Notes: generated by a model not told the origin, from the letters alone. 64,000 nt of DNA from Glandiceps talaboti (GCF_964340395.1 NC_135549.1:24430342-24494341); one strand, 5' to 3'; numbered from the stretch's first letter, positions 22,091 to 35,423 are shown. Numbers and translations: made by a program.

Positions 22091-23150
22091 TTTATGGTTG
22101 AGATCAATAGATAGTTCAATGTCGGGTAAAAACTAAATTCTTTTAGTGTGGGGTGGGGTTGAGAGGAGGTCTTTTATAATGAAACCCCAATACAAACATT
22201 TCTAAAAATGTCAGATTGAAAAATGGGAAAAAAGTTTGTTATGCATGGCACTAAAATACATTTATTGTGCCAATAAAAGGGCTATTTTTCCTCTGTACAT
22301 ACTGGCTTTGTATTCATAGCACTACATAATACTACATAGTAGATTTGAAATTGATTGTGCTGTGTGCAGCAATTTTACCAATTTAGTTAGAAGGGGATGG
22401 GGAAGGGGTTCTGAGGCCTTACTAAAAGAATTAGTTTTTTTACCTACTGATCTCACCCCTAATGTGTTGATTTATCATACATGTACAAACTATTGAACTG
22501 TTACTTGACATAGCTACAGTACGAACCTACATGTCTAATCAAAAAATATTTTTCTGTTTTTGAGTTTCACTTCTTCTCTGATACCTGTGACCATAACCAA
22601 GTTTAATACATGTTACCAGGCTACATGTGAAACCCCCTTTTCTCTTGCTATTATTTTACACCATAAACTACCAAGAAACAAATATATTCCAAGGTGAACA
22701 CAATATTAATCGGATTCTAGGAGAATATATATTTTGTGAATGACTGATAAACAAAGTTATAAACACAGACTTGTTTGATGATGATCTAGTAAATGGCTAC
22801 TTACTGTACCGGTAGCCAGGACTTCTATAGTACTGACACGGTGCAAAGTTATGAGGAAAATTAGATTTTACATCTCCCCTGGAATATCTAATATCCACAT
22901 TGAGTGATGACTTTATACTGCGAGTAAAATTTTGTCAGCAGATCATAATATTACATTTCCTTGTTGGTATTAGAATGTATTTATTTTCAAGGCTATCATG
23001 TTTCCAGCAATATACTGGACAACAGAGCCAATAGTAAGTGAATTGAATTAGTAATCTAGTTTAGAAACTGCTGTAGTACAGAAAACATTTTTATGACATT
23101 TTTTAGCACAACTGAACCTGTGTGTGTGTAAACAACTTAAAGTCAAAAAA
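22091..23150. other. Intergenic, nothing recognised
   Basis: AT-rich sequence with no exon, RNA gene or repeat that I can support. Confidence 0.4.
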
Positions 23151-23655
23151 AGCTGAACCGATTGCCATGATATTTGGTGGGTCCATTACCTTGGGTGTCT
23201 AGTTGGGAAATTGTTCAAATCAAAATGATCGCATCACAGGTGTGTGATTTGGGTCAGATAATGTGATTTTGGTCAAAAAACTTAAACTCAGAAACTACGC
23301 GGCAGATTGGGCTGATATTTGGTGGGAACATTCTTAAGGGGGTGTTAAGTAAGATTTGTTCATGACATGATGATTCCATCAGTGATATGCAAATTAGGGC
23401 TAAAAATGTGTCTTTTTGGTTAAAAATTTATAATTACAAAACTACTGAGCAGATTGGGCTGAAATTTAATGGGAATGCATCTAGGGATGTATGGATGAAG
23501 AAATATCAAGCATACACTGATTCCATGAGTGATATGCAAATTAGGTGTAAAAATATCCATTTTTGGTCAAAAACTTATATCTCAAAAAGTACTTGGTCAC
23601 CGAGTCTGAAACTTGGTGAGATGATTTTGAAAGTTTTATTCTGCAGATTTTCTTC
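23150..23655. repeat. Degenerate tandem repeat with GATTGGGCTGAWATTTGGTGGG motif
   Basis: Four degenerate copies of a roughly 120-bp block of the type AAACTCAGAAACTAC, then GATTGGGCTGATATTTGG, then GATATGCAAATTAGG. Diverged relatives of the GATT..C.TRAAATTTGG core are seen at 30590-30660 and 57770-57790. The 123-codon frame across it is not a gene. Confidence 0.6.
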
Positions 23656-23667
23656 AAAACATTTTGA

Positions 23668-24310
23668 CAAAATTGGCCCTAGCGACCATGACCACGCCCT
23701 TAGCAACAACCAAATGGCAGTATATTTTGGCCAAATAACAACATCATCAAATGAGTAAACATTCAAAAAATGTATGCAAATACCCTAGCAACCATGACCA
23801 CGCCCATAGCAACAGTCAAACGGTCGTGTATTTCACAAAGATAACAACAGACATAATAGACAATTGAATAAACATTCAAAAAATGTATGTAAATTTGCCT
23901 AGCAACAAGACCACACCCATAGCAACAGCCAAATGATCACGTATATTGCAAAGATAACAACAGGAATACAATAACAATGAATAAACATTCAAAAAATGTA
24001 TGCAAATGTGCCCAGCAACAAGACCACGCCCATAACAACTGCCAAATGATCACACATATATTGCAAAGATAACAGGATTAATAGACAATTGAATAAACAT
24101 TCAAAAATGTATGTAAATATGCCTAACAACAAGACCACGCCCATAGCAACAGCCAGATGATCACGCATATTGCAAAGATAATATCAGGAATTCATACAGA
24201 AGTGAACAAAAACATACAAAAATGTATGCAAATATATCTAACAACATGACCACGCCCATAGCAACAGCCAAATGATAGCATATATCGTAAAGATAGCAAC
24301 ATGGTTGGAT
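23668..24310. repeat. Minisatellite, about 110-bp unit, six copies
   Basis: Each unit starts TAGCAACMATGACCACGCCC, continues ATAGCAACAGCCAAATGATC and TTGCAAAGATAACA, and ends TAAACATTCAAAAAATGTAT. Units begin near 23680, 23786, 23898, 24011, 24123 and 24238. Every unit holds GGGCGTGGTC on the reverse strand, flanked by GTTGCTA half-sites. Confidence 0.8.
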
Positions 24311-26384
24311 AGGCAACTGGATAGTCATTCAACAAATGAACACTTATTGTTAGCATGGACTACCATATGGATAAACATTTTTAAAAACTGTACAGTTGTG
24401 CTACAATGCCATTGGCGGTATTTTTAATCTCTATTTTGTAACCAATGACAATTATCACATTTCATTATTCAAAACCTTTCAAAACTATTTTTATTAAAAT
24501 TAGCAGTGTGGACAATGAATGGGGGGGGGGGTGGAGTTTTGAGTCAGTGCCATGATTAAACTGAACAATTATGAATAGGACAAACAAGTGCCTTGAGGAG
24601 TGCAAACATGTACATGTATGGAAAGCCACAGCTGTGTTAAGACTATATGATGTGAACATATCTTTATATGACGCAAACAATTCATTATGAGAGACAGTTT
24701 TTGACATGGGTTTACAAGTATATTAACTCCATTTATAATTTTGTACTTGATAATTAGCTGAATCAATCAATATTAATAGTTCACTCAATCTAAGTGATAT
24801 CCTAGAACTTTTGGTTACTAAACCATGAATAGTTTCTATGTCCGTGAACAGACAACCATATTTCTCATAGGGTTCCTATCTAAAGAGCTTTATACATATG
24901 AAACAATGGATTTTGGTTAGGAATTTACCAGATACACTACCAATTACTGAACATGTAACATGTAAAATTAACTATGCAGTGTGCGGTATTATGCTTTGAG
25001 AATAGAGTGTCTTTTGCAAGAACAAAATGAGCGTATCTTGTCAACAGATGGGGAGGGGGGGCTTATTGTGTTTTTATTATTTGGCAGAGGTGGGGTTTGG
25101 ATTGTTTTGTGGACGAATTGCAGGGGGGTCACTATTTTTAAGTTCAATATGGAACAAAAAGTCACTGGCCCACCCCCAGCTGTAAAAACTGATTGCTCCC
25201 TTACGGTGTCTGTAGTGATTAAAGACTATAATTGTGACAAGTGACTGTGTGTCAAACCCTTGTTGTCTACAGAAATTACCGTACGTTAGCTTCATCTTCT
25301 ATGAATGGGAAATTGTCACATCTGATCCACTGTCAGTATACTGCCAAAGTTGACAAATTACAACAATGTTCGACCAACTGTATCTGATAGCTTGTCTCAA
25401 GCAGTGCTATAACTATCTACTAGCACCAAGTTTCTCTATTGATCACAGTGTACTCTGTTACTCCCTGATGTTTAATTGATGTATTAGATACAGACACCAA
25501 ACCTCGGTAACTGTAAGAGGCACCAAATTTGAAATTTGTTACGTCTGAAGTTATCAGTAATGACGCACACAATTGCAGCACATCTTTGACCTGACAGGTG
25601 CAGCCATCGAGTCATTTCTCTGAAATTATTACAGAAAGTTAAAACATAACTAATAAACACCTTTTACATAATGCTATAATGTTTGATTCAAGATTGGAGG
25701 GGAAAGTGAAAGCTGTTCGTATCTACCCTCTCACTGAGATATTATACAACCTGTCCTCCCGCCAGATTTGCCTGCCCACTGCCCGCTCCCCACAATTTTC
25801 GCCAATGTTTCCGCCCTCTCCGCTACCCTCTACCCTCTACCAAACATATGGCCTCTGTTAACTATTCGTTAAAGCCCTAATGTTAAATTTACTCAGGATG
25901 CTATTTGATATACTCACAACAAAACAGTTTCTCCATCTAATATAAACGTATTAAAAGTTTTCAGTTGACATATTACATTGTGCTGCAATCGAAATGCACG
26001 ATGACACACGTGGTCAAAAAATAATTATTGTATTATACAATTAATTTACATCCTGTGAATATTGTAAAAACAATAGTAAAATTTGTTCCCTAACTTCCTG
26101 AAAAAACATTGAAAACTGCCTGCTTTGCCCACTGTTTTTTCCCATTCCCCATATCTTACAGCTTAAATATATGTTGCCCGCTGAAATACCGGGCCTTTTT
26201 CCCTCCCTCTGGCCAAGCTTGAAAATTACCAGCCCACTGAAAAATTGTGTACGAACAGCTTCGTTGGCTGCATGCACCTGATCTGACCGTTACTAATTTC
26301 TGTACAAAAGACATATACCCATTTTGGTAACGTATGAATATTTATTTTGCAGTAGTTTGTTGTTCATACTTTGATTGGAAGGCA
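24311..26384. other. Intergenic; partial old unit fragment and pyrimidine-rich foldback
   Basis: 25250-25345 matches 5625-5720 next to unit 1. 25700-26260 is C/T-rich and its outer parts are weakly inverted (AAAGCTGTTCGTA at 25708 against TACGAACAGCTTC at 26248). A G-run is at 24523. No coding exon was found. Confidence 0.45.
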
Positions 26385-27735
26385 ATGTAAAAGGGAAAAT
26401 TTGTTAGTATCTTTTGGTTACATATGGAGAATTACTTCAGCGTTCAAATATAATAAACTTTTATTATTATGACCAACGAAATTTGAAAAAAATTATGGGG
26501 GGTATAAAATTGATTGACAAGTAAAAGTTTTTCAACAAAGTAACAGCAAAGGTTTAAAGAATTTATTTTCAAGACACATTCTAAATTAATGCAAGAGTAC
26601 TGGATAAAGGAAGGCGACTATTTATTCTCTACAGACATTTAAAAATGTGTACAGCTGTAAACAAAGACTATCTAGGAATCAGACATTTGAACAAGAAAAC
26701 TGGTAGCCTGTTTATGGCGGTGTCGAGATACATCGTTAGCCCTTGGAGAAGACAAGGGCTTGGAAGTACAACCAGCTAACAAATGTGTCTATCTCAACAG
26801 TGCAGTAAACAGGTTAAAAAAATAGGGGACCGCACTACTTTTAATATTGGGAAGAGCACCATCTAGTGACAACCATTTTGAAGTATTTTCCAATTTCTAT
26901 AACTTTGTTAATGCATAAATTACAGATAGATAATTGAAAGAGATATAGATGGACTAAATTTCCAGACAATAATATTTAGTCATATATTGAGATATGTTAT
27001 ATAAAAATTTTCCGTTATCATAGTTATTTCAAATTTGAAATAATTCTTCTAAAGAAAACAGCATGCTTCCCTTCCCTTCAACACTAATGGTTGTTAATTG
27101 GTGGCTAAATTATGGTCCTACAATTCGCTGGTTAACGTTAGTTCATAACATTTACTTATTTGTCTATTTAACTAATTATTTGAAGAGGGTAGTCCTTTCA
27201 CCTGTATGGGCTGCTCTCCTAACTAATAACATCATTCACTCGAATTACAAAATGTACGTCTATACATGGAAGAGTTCAAACTTTTGAAGTAATTTGAATA
27301 TGGAGGTCAATGTCTATGGAGGTCAAATGTAAGCTGTCATCTCAGAAAGCTTACATTTGACAACACTGGTGTAGAAAATTGAGTGAAACCCCTGCTAACA
27401 CAACTTCTGAAGTTGTTCTGTAAATTTCAATTTGACTTTGAGGATGATGGCCAATTCAAGGTCCCTAACAATGTCAGTGTACACATTTAAGCCATGTCTC
27501 TAGGTATAAAGCTTTCTAAGTTATTGAGTAATTTGCTATTTGACCTTGATTATGAAGGTCAAAGTATAAGAAGAAATCTCACCCTCACCAATGATAATAT
27601 TGGTCTGGACACTTGAGTAGAGTCTGTGTGTGTTCGACTTCTTAAGTTTTGATTGAAAGACAAAGTTTGCTATTTGACCTTGAAGATGGAAGTCAAGATC
27701 AAAAATCAAGGTCTTAGATAGAACTCTTATTCAGT
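26385..27735. repeat. Diverged 3'-flank of an acyltransferase unit without the gene
   Basis: Collinear with 7672-8700 of unit 1 (AAAGGGAAAATTTGTTA, ATATGGAGAATTACTTCAG, TGTACAGCTGTAAACAAAG, ACACAACTTCTGAAGTT, TGACCTTGA at 27541 and 27675). It is clearly more diverged than units 1-3 and has insertions near 26710 and 27050. The match ends where the gene's stop codon should begin. Confidence 0.75.
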
Positions 27736-29670
27736 CATCTTGATACTATCTCATGCAATTTGTCTGCATAGCTACAGTTAAGAAATGGTGTAGTTCCTCT
27801 CACCCTCTCTTCTAAAAAAATGTTAAGCCCCGACAAATGAAACTCAAGCATTATTCTAGCCACCCCTTCTGTCACTACACTACAGTGGAGATACACGGTC
27901 ATATGATACAATGATGCATAAAAGAATCCGTGATAGCCAACTACAATAATACTCCGAACGAGATTACTTTACACAGGATGTGGATTTCACATGCATAAGG
28001 AGATGTCTCTAATAAGCTCTAACCTATACAGGGAGGTACTTAGCCAGACACCTTCCATCTTGTTTTGGGAGAAAGACAATTATCACCTTGATTGCTACTT
28101 ATTGGAAGGAGACAACTCCAAAGGTAAAAACAAATTGAAAATAAGACAGTGTAGAAGGCCATTTAGAGGCATAACATATCAAACCATAGACATAATTTAA
28201 CGTTTTACAATGCTTGAATATGGTAATAAAATACCAGAATTGAAACAGTTATGCTATGCATTACATATTATCTGGAAGTGTATTTTGTTGTTGCAAAGCT
28301 GAAAGATATTTTGTGGATGTGCACTTGGTAAATGACTTCTCCTGAAGTTTAATTTGGTTAAAATCAATCCCGAATAAAGAGCAAAATATTTGAAGACTTT
28401 CAGACTTGTGATGGCCCATTGACTGCACAGCCCACTCCAATGGTCGTAAACTTTTGTTAAATTCTTTTTAGTGCAGATTGGATATGCAACAGCTTAATTT
28501 AAACTCAATTCATGCTTGTATGCATCATCAGAGCCAAGTAAACCACTGTATAAGATACTATATAATTTGGAATAGACTCAAATGTATATTGTTACAAGTA
28601 GTATTCAGAAAATATAAAGAAATATCCTTGATTTTGAAAAAAAAATGCGAAGCCCGCATGAGGATATATTGCCCTTCACCAAAAAAAATATATGGGTAGG
28701 TTGAACAGCTTTTTCATTTTTTCTGGCCGAATGTCGTATCTTTCAAAGTAGTTGCCGAAAAGATGTCACATTCAAAGTAAAAAAAATGGATGGTGCTTTC
28801 TCAAATAAGTAACACAACAAAATAATCATTTCCTTTACCCAACTCCCAAAACTGTTATGGCCTCGTTTATGTCGGAACCCAAGGTGAACTCAGTGAATTC
28901 TCCTTGTCATTATCATGATAATGGAAATTGAAGTTTGGATTTTGATGTCGAAGGTACAGCTCTGTTTACAAATTGAGGGCCATTGTTTCCATAGCAAATT
29001 GTCGCTTCAAAATGAATTGCGGAATAACGCTAGTGTCAGTGTGCAATGAGATAATTATATAAAACAACATTTTAAACAAAGACAACGTTGAACACAATTA
29101 TTGAAAGTGGATCTTCAAAGAGTAGATCTTAACCTGCAGCTGCAGCTGCCCCACTTGCCCCCCCCCCCCCCCCCCCCGCAGGCTACTGTACTGGTGTTTG
29201 ACGTTTGGTTGAAAATGGGTTGTGGGTATTTGAGTAATGGATATGTGATATTTATTCCAAATATCGGCAATTATTACAAATATCGGTTGTACAAAGCTTG
29301 CTTCCCAAAATGGTAGGGATGACTTAGATGAGATTATGACACGACACAGTAGGACTCAAATCGAGGGAGGAAACGGTAGCTAGAGAAGTTGGCCAGCTGT
29401 ACCGCGCGTGGCCAGCCAGCTACTACTATTAGAGAACTCGCGACCAGTAATGAAAACGTACTATAAATGTAATGTATATCCACAGTCCATTATAAATGGA
29501 TGTCTTTTTTTACTAAAAGCAAGTGGTTTTTCTTTATGAGTTATGTCAATTAATATAACTATTGAATCTTATTTTGTTTGTATGCACACTCAGATCGTTA
29601 CCAATTATGCTGCCTTGCAGTTTTAGGCCTAATAAACAAACTTGTGTGGTTCCAATTACGCTCACTTTTA
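27736..29670. other. Unassigned DNA between the two halves of the old unit
   Basis: No convincing gene. It holds a poly-C run at 29160-29177 and otherwise AT-rich sequence. Short frames at 27991-28200 and 28478-28699 have no family resemblance. Confidence 0.4.
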
Positions 29671-29679
29671 CAGGGGTAT

Positions 29680-29840
<161 letters not shown>

Positions 29841-30019
29841 ATAGCTAGTTCAGGTAGTTATGTTTTTCATTGTTTTCCACATATGGTCTTTGTGTTATTG
29901 GTTTCTTCCCATCATAATGACAGTTATTACAGATTTGAAGAACAGTTTTATATAATTGTCTTTTTCAGTTGATGTTTGTTTCCGCATCCACTATTTCGGG
30001 CGAGACAACACCATTTTCG

Positions 30020-30100
30020 CGATTTCGTTAAAAAAAAGGTTTAGGGTCGGCAGTGAAGAAGTAGGTGAGGCCGGGTAACCGGAACCACACATTTTTTTAG
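30020..30100. repeat. Short dispersed repeat (TTTAGGGTCGG family)
   Basis: TTTAGGGTCGG, then GGGTAACCGGAA and CACACATTTTT. Related copies are at 51080-51135 and 53800-53865, where GGAGGCTTAAAC and GGTCAGTC lie between the shared ends. Confidence 0.5.
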
Positions 30101-30415
30101 CTAGAGAAAACCCTCTTTCCTTGTATCAACAAGCGAGCATACAAAGGTAGTGAATGGAGAATACGGCCAATATTCGTAGCAACATTTTTCGACGGTTAAT
30201 ATCTGTTACTGGTATATTAAATCCTCATCTGAGATCCAGGCAACATTAAGCTGATGCGCCATGGGACGAACAACAGTACTGTTAAAAATCACTGACCCAG
30301 TAAAGCAATTGGTCCCAGGCTAGCGGTAAAAGCGTTAGGATATGTATACATGTTTACCAAACTTCAATGACTTCAGTGTATTATCTATGTTTTACACTAT
30401 ATATATATACTTATT

Positions 30416-30510
30416 ACCTCCCGTAAGGGTACGGGAGGTATTAAAAGGGGAATAGTTGTCTGTATGTATGTGTGTGTGTCTGTCTGTGTGTGTGTCTGTG
30501 TGTGTGTGTG

Positions 30511-30545
<35 letters not shown>

Positions 30546-31735
30546 ATGTATGTCTGTCTGTCTGTCTGTCAGTCTGTCTGTGTCATCATTTGCTAAAAAT
30601 CGGCTGGCTCAATTATAATGAAATTTGGAATATATAATCTTTAGGGTAATGGCTAGACCTGATAAGGTTTTGAGCCAGATCTGTTAATGTTTAATTAGAG
30701 AAATTTGCGTATTAATCAACTAATCAAGCAATATCTTAAGACTTCATACTTCAATTTCAATATGATTAAATTTAGTATATTCGTTAAACATAACAACATA
30801 CATTTGTCCTATAAAATTTGGTGTTGTACCTTACAGCGTTAACGAATAATTTGCATAATTATTTTTTTTTGGTAATTAGTTTGTATCTTAAGAATGCATC
30901 CTTCATATTCAACATAATTTAGTACATACGCTAACCATGAAAAAACACATATGTCCTGTCAAGTTTGTTGATGTACCTTTCAGTGTTCATGAATAATTTG
31001 AATAATTAATGATTCTCGGTAATTAAACTATATCTTACGACTGCATACTTCAATTTCAATACAATTCAGTACATACATTAACCATAACAACTTGTGTATG
31101 TTCTATAAAGTTAGTTGAGGTACCTTACAGTGTTAATGAATAACTTGCATAATTAATGATTTTTGGTAATTAGGCTATATCTTAAGACTGCATGCTTCAA
31201 TTTCAATACAATTTAGAACATTAGTTAAACATAACAGAGTGCATATCTCCTATAAAAGTTGTTGATTTTGTTTGAAGATTTAGTGAATAATTTGCATAAT
31301 TATTTATTTTCAGTAATTAGGCTATATAGACTGCATACTTGAATTTCAATATAATTTAGTACATACGTTAACCATAACAAAGCGGATATGTCCTATAAAA
31401 TATTTGATATAGCTTAGTCAGTTTTAATGAAAAATTTGCATAATTAATTATTGTAGGTAACTAGGTTGTATCTTAAAAATGCAAGCTTCAAATTTCGTAT
31501 AATATGATACATATATCAACCATAATAATACGCACCTGTCCTGTGAAGTTTGTTTGTGAATAATGAACGATATTCAGTAATTAAGCAGTGTCATGCAATC
31601 TTCAAATTCCGTATAATTTGGCACATACATTAACCTAAGAAAGCACGCTTGTCCAAAAACAAAACCTATTAACATAGGTTTTTTTTTGGTTTAATGAGTT
31701 ATTTGCATAATTAGTGATTCCCTTACGGGAGGCAT
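30416..31735. mobile_element. 1.3-kb inverted-ended element with internal 145-bp tandem array
   Basis: The left end CCTCCCGTAAGGG at 30418 is mirrored by the right end CCCTTACGGGAGG at 31720. The left end is immediately followed by an extra inverted copy (TACGGGAGGT), giving a small terminal hairpin. Inside lie a (TGTC)n microsatellite (30460-30580), then AAAATCGGCTGGCTCAATTA, then about seven units of about 145 bp. Each unit has TTTGCATAATTA, GGTAATTAGGCTATATCTTA, ACTTCAATTTCAATA, then ACATACGTTAACCATAAC. There is no transposase frame. It may be a satellite-bearing non-autonomous element. Confidence 0.6.
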
Positions 31736-32273
31736 TCAGTTTAAATCTGGTTTTCATTTGTAATACGTGTTGTATATGACGACACACACAGTTTTGATAA
31801 ACTGTTTTGATTTCTGATTAAAATGCCTTTACTTTTATTGGGTACATATAGTAGTAGCACGTATACCCCGGGACGTATACATACAGATATTGCAATTTAG
31901 ATTGAAATTTATTCCACCAGAAGAGAAAAATATATACACAAACTTTGAAAGCAACGGATAGAACATTTCTGGTGAGGGCCATGGAAATAGTTCGTAGGAA
32001 CTAATCAATGTCCATGGACCGTATATGTAGATAATAAATACAAATTTGGGCTGGTACGAGTTTCACAATAACAACAAAAATACAATTCTTAGTAAATAAA
32101 GCGAAGTGTTGGTGGCAAAAATAAATGGAAGCTTATAAACGTAACAGAAAACAATAGTAAAATAACAACAGGAAACAAGCACAAGATACATCCTGCGTGT
32201 CTGAAATTAGAAAATTGATAATTTTGTTGCATTGGTCGGGTTATAGAACCATGTTTACACATTATCAACTAAC

Positions 32274-33821
32274 CTAGTTTGCACACATTTCTCGCAATAT
32301 CTCAGTAATCGTATCTCCATACTCTTGTGCTTGAAACAGAGATGTCACATGGCTATAGTAAACCAAACTCCATAACAGTCGCCCATGAATTGTACAAACG
32401 AAATTACTGAAAATGGGTCCAAATGTTGACATTCCACAGAGGCTATGTACCTCCGTTACCTCACTCAACCGAGGAGTGGATTTCGTGAAGCAAGACAGGT
32501 TTCCTAGATTCGACATGTAAAACAAACGTTCATTCCGATTGCCATGTTCATTATCTTGAATGATTGGTTGTATTAGATCACGTGCAGAGTATCCACAACT
32601 TTGCGCAAACATGTTAAACATTAATATGTCGGACCTCTGGAGAGCTCTCTGTGAAATTTTCAAGTGGCTTTCTCTGGTAAAGTTGGCTGCTTGTTTCCAG
32701 AAATGATCATATACGTTCATATCAGCTGACATTTTCATTATAATGTCGATAAGAACCGCATACATTGCATGACTTTGTGCAGGATCAATCGGTGGACTGC
32801 AACATTTCCTCGTATCCACTGCAAAGCGGGCTATAACTTCTTGCTTCGACCTTAAGTCACCTCCTTGCATTATCATCGATATTGCCATTGCAGAGGCAGT
32901 CATCAGCGTACCATTTACAGTTGTATTGTGTCTGCGACTGGCTTCAATGATTAGGGTAGTCTGCTCTCTGGAAAATGCAAGTGGGATAACTCGACTTTCC
33001 TTCTTTGCGTTAGGGTTTCGGGTGATTTCAGCGCCAAATTTTGCAATGTATGCATTGCTTGGACGAGACCATCTTTGGAGCAGAAGAACTAATCCAAATC
33101 TAATTCTGTCCCACCATGTCAATTTTTTTATGCCAAGAGCATCTAATGAATGAGGATATAATGGTAAACTCGCTGGAAGTTCATCTGTGCCATCAGCCAC
33201 CAATGACATATTAGTAACAAGTTCATCAACAAAATACATCATGGATACGCCATCAGTGATGCTGTGTAAAATATTAATAAATATTAATGTCTTGTAGCAT
33301 TTATCACTGTTCTGTTGACCATCATTACAGATCATAACCAGAAGTCGCCACAGCGGACCGTTTACAGTGTCTAACTTTTCTGAATGGTTGACTTCGGTTG
33401 CTAAAACTTCCTGCCAGTCATCTTCATCGATCATTCTCACATCAATTCTTTCTTCTTTCATTGGAATAAAGTAATGCCGCTTCTTACCCATCGAATCTGT
33501 GACGTCACCAATACGCATTCGTAGAAGAGGGTGTCTTGCTCTTAGTTGGCGTGCAGCTTTCACAACCAGATCCTCTGTTACTGGAACCCTGGATTCTACG
33601 AAGGCTGCGACACAAAGAGTAGTGAGGTTTAACTCCAACAGTTCATTCGTGTTCCATTCGTCAGATGACATTTCTCTTCCCCCATCAACCACACTCCTTC
33701 TTTTAGTCTTCTCGTTGTTTTGCCCTTTCAGTTGTTTTCGTACCAGTAGCAGTAGTGATAAAATAAATGCTGCACCAGCAATAACGTAAGGTTTATACTC
33801 CAATATATATTGGAAAGACAT
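32274..33821 (-). CDS. Membrane-anchored HXXXD acyltransferase, copy 4 (515 aa, most diverged)
   Basis: Intact intronless frame. The catalytic motif is H186-SIT-D190-G191-V, with L185 before it and I189 replaced by T, and the late motif is SNLG at 437-440. Other private changes are N35, R41, K122 with R125, K261, L290, S342, H351-A352, Q396, Q423, E431, C444, S453 and V487. It keeps L69, Q170, Y196, A217, G230 and S437 in common with copy 1, and K10, L226 and T300 in common with copy 3. The catalytic histidine, aspartate and glycine are all retained despite the larger divergence, which suggests selection for an active enzyme. Changes around the HXXXD loop could alter substrate preference. Confidence 0.87.
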   Translation of the reverse strand: MSFQYILEYKPYVIAGAAFILSLLLLVRKQLKGQNNEKTKRRSVVDGGREMSSDEWNTNELLELNLTTLCVAAFVESRVPVTEDLVVKAARQLRARHPLLRMRIGDVTDSMGKKRHYFIPMKEERIDVRMIDEDDWQEVLATEVNHSEKLDTVNGPLWRLLVMICNDGQQNSDKCYKTLIFINILHSITDGVSMMYFVDELVTNMSLVADGTDELPASLPLYPHSLDALGIKKLTWWDRIRFGLVLLLQRWSRPSNAYIAKFGAEITRNPNAKKESRVIPLAFSREQTTLIIEASRRHNTTVNGTLMTASAMAISMIMQGGDLRSKQEVIARFAVDTRKCCSPPIDPAQSHAMYAVLIDIIMKMSADMNVYDHFWKQAANFTRESHLKISQRALQRSDILMFNMFAQSCGYSARDLIQPIIQDNEHGNRNERLFYMSNLGNLSCFTKSTPRLSEVTEVHSLCGMSTFGPIFSNFVCTIHGRLLWSLVYYSHVTSLFQAQEYGDTITEILREMCAN

Positions 33822-33910
33822 GTCTGTGAAGATTAATGAATGAATAATCCGTAGCTTATTCTGATGACCTTGCCCAACACAAATGTTGTATCGAATTTTA
33901 ATACGGGAGG

Positions 33911-33926
33911 GTACGTGTACACGTAC
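33911..33926. promoter_or_regulatory. TACGTG palindrome, unit 4
   Basis: Same perfect 16-mer as at 19881, about 90 bp upstream of the copy-4 ATG. Confidence 0.33.
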
Positions 33927-35193
33927 ACAACCCTCTTTCTTTCAAGAATCAGATTTTAACCCGTTAGTGCACTGTTTACAAAATAAGATCGACTACATGA
34001 TTAACAAAGTCATGTACAATGTCAAATTATTTGGTATTTTATTTTTTCAGTAGATAGCAGTTAGTTACAAACTAGTGCAGTTTTTAACATGAAACCAGAT
34101 TCAAAACCATGGACAGTTACGATATGATACCAAGGCAAGTTAGTTAACAATTAAGTTACATACAGAGTCTGACTGTGACCCCTGTACGCACGCAGTATTG
34201 ATTTGATCATGAACTAGAAGTCCGGTAGGGTCACAACAGTTATAATTGACACTGTCATTGTTTGCTGCCAGTTCAACGAATTAATGTGCATATATAAGAA
34301 AACCCACTTTAAATTTTCCAACAAAAAAATACACTGAGAGCAAAAACACACATTTGAAAGACATATTTGTTTCCGTCATAATTGTCCTTAATATTACTTA
34401 CTCAATGGTGTCTCCAAAAATAATGCGACGTACTATGAGATAAAATAAGGTATCAGTCCGGTCGTACGTATCAAAGCTCTGAGATAAAACGAACGACAGA
34501 ATGGCGATTTTTGAAAAAATGAACCGAGTGGTGCTCTATAACCGTATATACTATGTGTACCGAGGCCTAAAAAGCACGCCTTTGGAGACATTAACCACTA
34601 CAGATAGAGGGTGGGTATATGTTACCTCTAGTCTGTAGTTGTTAAGAGGGGCTATGCATACAAATGTTACTATAGATCTAGAGACCAAACGTTTTATTCA
34701 GATATGGGACATTGTACCTAATGTCGTAATATGATTAACAGGAATAGGAAATTAAGAAATGGTTCAAAATGAATATTTTCATTCGTCTAGCTTTGCCATA
34801 ATTATTACCCACTATTGCCATTACTACGGAATCCGCTTTTGAACTACCCACTATCGAATCGTATTGCGGGCATTGGGTGCTCTATAGCACAAAACAGGGG
34901 AAGCTGTCAGTAAATCATTGTCAAATACAGTACAATGACATGGTTTTCTTAAAAGCGAAATGTCCTTGGAACCAAAAAGGGGTTATAATCAAAGACCTAG
35001 CTATACAAATGATGTACATGTAGTGCGAGGCCGCTTGAAGACGCTAACCTCAGGTCATGTAGGCTACTCACAAGTCCACAACACTTTGTACTTTAAAAAA
35101 GTTGCCATATAGATTGATCACTACCCCAAAGTGCATGCAAACCAAACAGTTATACTACAATTAAACATGAATTATTATGTACATTGTAATGAG

Positions 35194-35205
35194 TGACGTC
35201 ATTGG
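35194..35205. promoter_or_regulatory. CRE plus inverted CCAAT composite, unit 4
   Basis: TGACGTCATTGG, about 1.37 kb upstream of the copy-4 ATG. Confidence 0.35.
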
Positions 35206-35423
35206 ACACAAACAAACTCACATACAGGATACTTTCACCATGGAGGTAGAAGGACTTATGAATAATTCATGAATCGTGTTGAACATATCATGAAAATATC
35301 ACGAATTGTGTGTTGAACATGTAATGAATATATCATGATTAATCTTGTTGATGAACTTATTATGAATACTCGAGACTATATTGCTCAACTACTGTGGTTA
35401 GTTTGATTGATGAATAATAAAAC

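Larger units (their letters stand above)
32241..35423. repeat. Segmental duplication unit 4 (gene plus 5' flank only)
   Basis: Similarity to the other units starts at about 32241, some 30 bp downstream of the gene's stop codon, and runs through the gene and the 1.6-kb upstream region. It ends with the same tail as unit 3 (GATTGATGAATAATA). The downstream flank that should adjoin it is missing here; a diverged version lies at 26385-27735. Confidence 0.88.

Noticed and set aside
23387-23758. 123-codon frame in tandem repeat
   Set aside because: Spans degenerate repeats with no conserved protein features; codon content follows the repeat.
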